Shown here in pieces: positions 59,848 through 64,000 of a stretch of DNA of 64,000 bases. Within the stretch, counting starts at the first letter, position 1, and the number at the start of each line of letters is the position of its first letter. The notes under the pieces were generated by a model. The model was given only the letters and a program-made list of their open reading frames with translations, was not told the DNA's origin and did not search any database. Source of the DNA: Geosporobacter ferrireducens (GTDB taxonomy: Bacteria > Bacillota > Clostridia > Peptostreptococcales > Thermotaleaceae); contig NZ_CP017269.1 in NCBI RefSeq assembly GCF_001750685.1, positions 3,637,416-3,701,415 of the forward strand, given 5' to 3'. A program made the position numbers and the translations under genes.

Positions 59848-61041
59848 ATGGCAAAGGCTAAATTTGAGAGAAATAAGCCCCACGTTAACATTGGAACAAT
59901 CGGACACGTAGACCACGGAAAGACAACATTAACAGCAGCGATCACATTAACATTAAACAAGAGATATGGATTTGGTAACGCAGTAGCATTCGACCAAATA
60001 GACAAAGCACCGGAAGAAAGAGAAAGAGGAATCACAATCTCAACAGCACACGTTGAATATGAGACACCAAATAGACACTACGCACACGTAGACTGTCCAG
60101 GACATGCTGACTATGTAAAGAACATGATTACAGGAGCAGCACAAATGGATGGAGCAATCCTAGTATGTGCAGCAACAGATGGACCGATGCCGCAAACAAG
60201 AGAGCACATCCTGCTTTCCAGACAGGTAGGGGTACCATACATTGTAGTATTCTTAAACAAGTGCGACATGGTAGATGACGAAGAGTTATTAGACTTGGTA
60301 GAAATGGAATTAAGAGAATTATTAAGCGAATATGAATTCCCGGGAGATGATACACCAATCATCAGAGGATCAGCATTACATGCATTAAATGATCCGGCAG
60401 GACCATGGGGAGACAAAATCCTTGAATTATTCGAAGCAGTAGACAGCTACATTCCAGAACCGGTAAGAGAAACAGATAAGCCGTTCCTAATGCCGGTAGA
60501 GGACGTATTCTCTATCACAGGAAGAGGAACAGTTGCAACAGGAAGAGTAGAAAGAGGCGTAGTAAAAGTACAAGACGAAGTAGAAATCGTAGGATTAACA
60601 GAAGCGCCAAGAAAAGTAGTAGTAACAGGAGTAGAGATGTTCAGAAAGTTATTGGATCAAGCACAAGCTGGAGATAACATCGGAGCATTATTAAGAGGTG
60701 TGCAAAGGGATGACATTGAAAGAGGCCAAGTATTAGCGAAGCCTGGATCAATTAAACCGCATACGAAGTTCAAAGCGGAAGTATACGTATTAAAGAAAGA
60801 AGAAGGTGGAAGACATACACCATTCTTTAACGGATACAGACCACAGTTTTATTTCAGAACAACAGACATCACAGGATCCATTGGATTACCGGAAGGAATG
60901 GAAATGTGTATGCCTGGAGACAACGTACAAATGATCATCGAATTGATCAACCCAATTGCCATCGAAGAAGGATTAAGATTTGCGATTCGTGAAGGTGGAA
61001 GAACAGTTGGTGCGGGTGTTGTTGCTTCTATCGTTGAATAA
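59848..61041 (+). CDS. tuf: Elongation factor Tu
   Basis: A 397-residue GTPase that delivers aminoacyl-tRNA to the ribosome. G1 [10 protein letters not shown]2 (RGITIST), G3 [13 protein letters not shown]4 NKCDMVDD and G5 SALHAL are intact, and domains II and III are full length to the usual [10 protein letters not shown] end. Codon choice is strongly A-ending (ACA, GCA, GTA, TTA), more so than in the neighbouring ribosomal genes. The gene is preceded by AGGAGGAGAAAAAA and followed by a terminator. It is outside the rpsL-fusA block, so a second copy may exist elsewhere. Confidence 0.98.
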   Translation: MAKAKFERNKPHVNIGTIGHVDHGKTTLTAAITLTLNKRYGFGNAVAFDQIDKAPEERERGITISTAHVEYETPNRHYAHVDCPGHADYVKNMITGAAQMDGAILVCAATDGPMPQTREHILLSRQVGVPYIVVFLNKCDMVDDEELLDLVEMELRELLSEYEFPGDDTPIIRGSALHALNDPAGPWGDKILELFEAVDSYIPEPVRETDKPFLMPVEDVFSITGRGTVATGRVERGVVKVQDEVEIVGLTEAPRKVVVTGVEMFRKLLDQAQAGDNIGALLRGVQRDDIERGQVLAKPGSIKPHTKFKAEVYVLKKEEGGRHTPFFNGYRPQFYFRTTDITGSIGLPEGMEMCMPGDNVQMIIELINPIAIEEGLRFAIREGGRTVGAGVVASIVE

Positions 61042-61057
61042 TTCATAAAGATATAGA

Positions 61058-61092
61058 GGGACTAGGTTTGTAAGCCAAGCCTAGTCCTTTTA
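61058..61092 (+). terminator. Terminator after tuf
   Basis: GGACTAGG and CCTAGTCC form the main stem, TTGTAAGCCAA a small inner hairpin, then TTTTAAAT. Confidence 0.82.
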
Positions 61093-61179
61093 AATGATCA
61101 TAATTTTCATAGAGGAATCTAAGGAATAAGGTAATAAACATAACAAATACTGGTTATACTAAGTTGGAATTGTGAATAT

Positions 61180-61230
61180 AAACACAGAGAAGAAAATACA
61201 AGAAAAGCTGGTATTTTTTTCTCTGTGTTT
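61180..61230. other. Strong hairpin in the tuf-rpmG gap
   Basis: AAACACAGAGA pairs with TCTCTGTGTTT, extended inward by AAAATAC with GTATTTTT, around a loop of about 10 bases. The plus strand has no T run after it. The gap 61093-61413 otherwise holds a possible rpmG promoter (TTGACA at 61301-61306, with -10 candidates TAGCTT 61324 or TATAAT 61346) and no gene. Confidence 0.5.
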
Positions 61231-61413
61231 ATCATCAATAAACAGAGACTGAATGCTTGTAGATGCTGTCTTCTCCAAGTTTGAACACATAAAAACCTTA
61301 TTGACATCCGCTAAAAATTATGATAGCTTTATTAAGTAATGGTATTATAATGAGATATCTGCGTCGATTTGCAAAGGTACTTGAGATAGACACAAGTTTT
61401 AGGAGGTGTAGAA

Positions 61414-61563
61414 ATGAGAGTAAAAATTACCCTTGCTTGTTCAGAGTGTAAACAAAGGAATTATCACACAATGAAGAATAAAAAGAATGACCCGGACAGA
61501 TTAGAAATGAAGAAATATTGCAAGTTTTGCAAAGCTCATACTTCTCACAAAGAAACAAAGTAA
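61414..61563 (+). CDS. rpmG: 50S ribosomal protein L33
   Basis: A 49-residue protein starting [19 protein letters not shown] and ending [14 protein letters not shown]. Two Cys-X2-Cys pairs (CSEC and CKFC) show the zinc-binding form of L33. The RBS TTTTAGGAGGTGTAGAA is strong. It precedes secE and nusG in the order seen in nearly all Firmicutes. The gene is too short for most automatic length limits. Confidence 0.97.
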   Translation: MRVKITLACSECKQRNYHTMKNKKNDPDRLEMKKYCKFCKAHTSHKETK

Positions 61564-61619
61564 TCCTTACCCTTTGTATGTATGTTTTCCATATTAATAT
61601 ATAAGGATGTGAATTGAGT

Positions 61620-61838
61620 ATGGCAACACAAACGAATACAAATAATTTGGGAAAAACACGAGATTTCGGCAAGTTTTTAAAAGGTGTTAAATCAGAATTG
61701 AAAAAAGTCAACTGGCCAAACAAAAAAGAACTAACCTCATACACGGGAATTGTATTCATTACATGCGGAGTCGCTGCATTAGGAATATGGTTCGTAGACA
61801 GTGCATTTGGACAGATCCTTAAGTGGATCATTAAATAG
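61620..61838 (+). CDS. secE: Preprotein translocase subunit SecE
   Basis: A 72-residue protein with one membrane helix (YTGIVFITCGVAALGIWFV) preceded by the amphipathic SecE motif KGVKSELKKVNWPNKKEL. The single-helix form is normal for Gram-positives. SecE clamps SecY in the translocon. ATG 61620 is about 10 bases after AAGGATG; an in-frame TTG two codons earlier (61614) is better spaced and could be used. nusG follows. Confidence 0.95.
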   Translation: MATQTNTNNLGKTRDFGKFLKGVKSELKKVNWPNKKELTSYTGIVFITCGVAALGIWFVDSAFGQILKWIIK

Positions 61839-61840
61839 TG

Positions 61841-61885
61841 AGGGAGGGAAGAGTATTCTATAGCATTCTATAGATACTCTCTAGT
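61841..61885 (+). promoter_or_regulatory. nusG leader: Shine-Dalgarno and bridging hairpin
   Basis: The only good Shine-Dalgarno, AGGGAGGG (61841-61848), lies 37 bases before the nusG ATG. Between them 61850-61880 folds into a 13-bp hairpin: AGAGTAT, a bulged T, CTATAG, loop CATT, then CTATAGATACTCT. Folding leaves 6 unpaired bases between SD and ATG. An in-frame TAG at 61871 rules out an upstream start. Confidence 0.75.
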
Positions 61886-62404
61886 ATGTCGGAAAAAGCG
61901 AAATGGTATGTAGTGCATACCTATTCTGGGCATGAAAATAAAGTAAAGGCAAACATCGAAAAGCTTGTAGAAAATAGAGGCATGGAAGATGTAGTTCATG
62001 AAGTTGCAGTGCCCACAGAAGACAAGGTAGAAATTAAGAACGGAAAGAAAAAGGTTAAACAGAAGAAAATCTTTCCAGGCTATGTTATCGTAAAAATGAT
62101 CATGACTGATGAGTCTTGGTATCTTGTGAGAAATACCAGAGGCGTAACTGGTTTTGTTGGTCCGGGATCGAAACCAATTCCATTGTCTGATGAAGAAGTT
62201 AGAAACATGGGTATTGAGGAAGCTGTCCCTGAAATTGATATGGCCGTGGGAGATACGATTAAAGTGATATCTGGACCTTTTGAAAGCTTTATTGGAAATG
62301 TGAAGGAAATTAATTTGGAAAAACATACGCTCAAAGTTCTGATTTCTATGTTTGGCAGGGAAACACCTGTAGAACTTGATTTTGTACAAGTAGAGAAGTT
62401 ATAG
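61886..62404 (+). CDS. nusG: Transcription termination/antitermination protein NusG
   Basis: A 172-residue protein. The NGN domain has AKWYVVHTYSGHENKVKANI, KKIFPGYVIVKMIMTDESWY and VRNTRGVTGFVGPGSKPIPL. The C-terminal KOW domain reads GDTIKVISGPFESFIGNVKE, ending in VELDFVQVEKL. It travels with RNA polymerase and couples to ribosomes or Rho. There is no conventional RBS within 10 bases of ATG 61886; the leader hairpin at 61850-61880 appears to bring a distant one close. Gene order secE-nusG-rplK is universal. Confidence 0.97.
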   Translation: MSEKAKWYVVHTYSGHENKVKANIEKLVENRGMEDVVHEVAVPTEDKVEIKNGKKKVKQKKIFPGYVIVKMIMTDESWYLVRNTRGVTGFVGPGSKPIPLSDEEVRNMGIEEAVPEIDMAVGDTIKVISGPFESFIGNVKEINLEKHTLKVLISMFGRETPVELDFVQVEKL

Positions 62405-62412
62405 TTTGCTTT

Positions 62413-62468
62413 TAAAAAGCAAGAACTGCTTTTTTAAGATAAACATACAATTTAATAGAATTGTATGA
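62413..62468 (+). other. Two small hairpins between nusG and rplK
   Basis: AAAAAGCA-AGAAC-TGCTTTTT (62413-62435) with a short T run, and ATACAATT-TAATAG-AATTGTAT (62447-62468). They may attenuate or process the message between nusG and the L11-L1 genes. Confidence 0.45.
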
Positions 62469-62506
62469 GAATAGGAATACACATAGATAAATGAGGAGGT
62501 GTAGTC

Positions 62507-62932
62507 ATGGCTAAAAAAGTTACAGGATTAGTAAAATTGCAAATTCCTGCAGGAAAAGCTACTCCAGCACCACCAGTTGGTCCTGCTCTAGGACAACAGG
62601 GTGTTAATATAATGCAATTCTGTAAAGAATTCAATGCTAGAACTGCAGATCAAGCTGGTTTAATTATACCAGTTGTTATTACTGTTTATCAGGACAGATC
62701 TTTTACCTTTATTACTAAAACGCCACCGGCAGCTGTTCTATTAAAGAAAGCAGCAAAAATCGAGAGTGGATCTGGTACACCTAACAAAACAAAGGTTGCT
62801 AAAGTTTCAATGAATCAGGTAAAAGAAATTGCTGAACAAAAAATGCCAGACCTAAATGCTGGTAGTATCGAAGCGGCCATTAGTATGGTGAAAGGTACTG
62901 CTAGAAGTATGGGAATTGTTGTAGAAGAGTAA
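62507..62932 (+). CDS. rplK: 50S ribosomal protein L11
   Basis: A 141-residue protein. [30 protein letters not shown] (N-terminal domain, thiostrepton and release-factor region) and [46 protein letters not shown] (rRNA-binding domain) are typical. The RBS TGAGGAGGTGTAGTC precedes ATG 62507. Part of the rplK-rplA unit. Confidence 0.98.
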   Translation: MAKKVTGLVKLQIPAGKATPAPPVGPALGQQGVNIMQFCKEFNARTADQAGLIIPVVITVYQDRSFTFITKTPPAAVLLKKAAKIESGSGTPNKTKVAKVSMNQVKEIAEQKMPDLNAGSIEAAISMVKGTARSMGIVVEE

Positions 62933-62997
62933 TTCGCAGATAGCAAATCGCGTGGGAGGTATTCTCAACACCGTTAAAACCACAGGGAGGGAACCAA

Positions 62998-63696
62998 ATG
63001 CCAAAAAGAGGTAAGAAATATCAAGAAAGCTTTAAAACAATTGACAGAATGCATTTATATGATCCAAACGAAGCTTTTAACCTAGTATTAACAACTGCAA
63101 AAGCAAAGTTTGATGAAACTGTTGAAGTACACGTGAAACTGGGCGTTGACTCAAGACACGCAGATCAACAAGTAAGAGGTGCCATCGTATTGCCCCATGG
63201 TACAGGAAAAACGAGAAGAGTACTTGTATTTGCAAAAGGTGACAAAGCGAAAGAAGCAGAAGTTGCCGGAGCAGATTATGTAGGTGCAGAAGATTTAGTA
63301 CAAAAAATTCAAAACGAGAATTGGTTTGAATTCGATGTTGTTGTAGCAACACCTGACATGATGGGACTCGTAGGTAGACTTGGTAGAGTACTTGGACCAA
63401 AGGGATTAATGCCGAATCCAAAATCTGGAACGGTTACCTTTGAAGTTGAAAGGGCCATTAACGAGATTAAAGCCGGTAAGGTAGAATATCGTCTAGATAA
63501 AACAAATATTATCCACGTACCGATTGGTAAAGTATCTTTCGGTGTAGATAAGTTAACAGATAACTTCCAAACCTTATTGGAAGCAATCATTAAAGCAAAA
63601 CCAGCGGCAGCAAAAGGACAATACTTAAGAAGTGTAGTTGTTGCGAGTACAATGGGCCCTGGTGTTAAAATAAATCCTGTTCGTGTAGTGGGTTAA
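62998..63696 (+). CDS. rplA: 50S ribosomal protein L1
   Basis: A 232-residue protein of the L1 stalk. [77 protein letters not shown] and the C-terminal [19 protein letters not shown] are all present. In many bacteria L1 represses its own operon by binding a stalk-like mRNA site. The RBS ACAGGGAGGGAACCAA precedes the ATG. Confidence 0.98.
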   Translation: MPKRGKKYQESFKTIDRMHLYDPNEAFNLVLTTAKAKFDETVEVHVKLGVDSRHADQQVRGAIVLPHGTGKTRRVLVFAKGDKAKEAEVAGADYVGAEDLVQKIQNENWFEFDVVVATPDMMGLVGRLGRVLGPKGLMPNPKSGTVTFEVERAINEIKAGKVEYRLDKTNIIHVPIGKVSFGVDKLTDNFQTLLEAIIKAKPAAAKGQYLRSVVVASTMGPGVKINPVRVVG

Positions 63697-63714
63697 TATA
63701 CCAATAAAGCAGTA

Positions 63715-63743
63715 TTGACATATATAGTTTACAATGATACAAT
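63715..63743 (+). promoter_or_regulatory. Sigma-A promoter of rplJ
   Basis: TTGACA (63715-63720), 17-base spacer, TACAAT (63738-63743). The L10 leader starts about 30 bases on. Confidence 0.8.
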
Positions 63744-63773
63744 TGCATAGTTGTAAATGAAATATGAATATAA

Positions 63774-63898
63774 ACCGTAGACAGTAGGTACCCAATGGGT
63801 TTAAAGAAAGCCTGCCGAGGTAATTTTCTATAGATTTAAGGAAATTATTGAACCTCTCTATGTCTACGGCAGAGAGGTTCTGTTATTTTTAACAGAAC
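63774..63898 (+). ncRNA. Ribosomal protein L10 leader
   Basis: The conserved arrangement CCGTAGACAGTAGGTACC ... GCCTGCCGAGGTA ... AACCTCTCTATGTCTACGGC AGAGAGGTT is that of the L10 leader, in which L10(L12)4 binds to repress rplJL. The long-range pair CCGTAGACA/TGTCTACGG closes it. The competing hairpin AACCTCT/AGAGGTT and a second stem GTTCTGTT/AACAGAAC end near 63898. Confidence 0.85.
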
Positions 63899-63940
63899 GG
63901 ACCCAGCAATAGTAAAATTGCAGAGGAGGTGGACATCTAA

Positions 63941-64000
63941 ATGTCAAGCAAATTGGATGCAAAAAAGCAGATCGTAGAAGAAATCAAAGGGAAGTTTAGC
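63941..64000 (+). CDS. rplJ: 50S ribosomal protein L10, partial
   Basis: ATG 63941 with AGAGGAGGTGGACATCTAA before it opens MSSKLDAKKQIVEEIKGKFS, the start of L10, and runs off the window end. The L10 leader directly upstream and the rplK-rplA order confirm the identity. Only 20 codons are visible. Confidence 0.93.
   Translation, partial: MSSKLDAKKQIVEEIKGKFS

Overview
The window is chromosomal DNA of a low-GC, spore-forming, anaerobic Firmicute of class Clostridia. The core carries the conserved Bacillus/Clostridium gene order ctsR-mcsA-mcsB-clpC ... radA-disA ... carD-yacL-ispD ... ispF ... gltX-cysE-cysS-mrnC ... rlmB-yacP-sigH ... rpmG-secE-nusG-rplK-rplA-rplJ. Aminoacyl-tRNA synthetase genes are controlled by T-boxes, strong AGGAGG ribosome-binding sites are the rule, lysine synthesis uses LL-diaminopimelate aminotransferase, and there is a CsxC-like exosporium candidate. 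An Alkaliphilus-like relative is plausible, but the genus cannot be fixed from sequence alone.

Region by region. 1-5.2 kb is accessory: the edge of a putative TxpA/holin-like toxin gene, dapL (-), a secreted M15 peptidase, a cyclic-di-GMP-I riboswitch with terminator ahead of a secreted protein carrying eleven 18-bp acidic repeats, and a truncated threonine dehydratase. 5.3-10.5 kb holds a Leu T-box with leuS and a RecB-like nuclease/XPD-type helicase fusion. 10.5-19.5 kb is accessory and partly decayed: head-to-head 3' remnants of glpA and degV, the CsxC-like gene, a cluster of small hairpins, ferritin (-), PfpI/DJ-1, an HTH plus Fe-S protein, a Nif3-like protein, and a histidine kinase / response regulator / diguanylate cyclase module. 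19.7-37.3 kb: an EF-G paralogue, two small unknown genes, the CtsR operon with a recognisable promoter and operator, an ACT protein with thrC-thrB, radA, disA, a MITE-like inverted repeat, carD, yacL, ispD, and hprK (-).

37.7-48.5 kb is a co-directional catabolic cluster: a SorC regulator behind a consensus promoter and two direct operator-like repeats, gutM, the glucitol-type PTS srlA-srlE-srlB, a COG4091 SAF-domain dehydrogenase in place of the usual srlD, a HAD phosphatase, an acetoin-dehydrogenase-type complex (acoABCL), and its own Ser46-containing HPr. With the divergent hprK this gives transport, a candidate oxidation step, a 2-oxo-acid or acetoin-cleaving complex and phosphorelay control together.

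48.5-64 kb returns to the conserved core: ispF, Pro T-box-proS, gltX, Cys T-box-cysE-cysS, mrnC, thyX, rlmB, yacP, sigH, tRNA-Thr, tuf, rpmG, secE, nusG, rplK, rplA, the L10 leader and the start of rplJ. Short hairpin repeats with covarying arms recur in the intergenic gaps.

The most interesting items are the SorC/srl/COG4091/aco/HPr cluster as a possible undescribed alditol pathway, the c-di-GMP riboswitch on a surface protein with a diguanylate cyclase nearby, and the nusG leader, where a 13-bp hairpin appears to bring a distant Shine-Dalgarno to the start codon. All calls come from reading the sequence; no database search was run.
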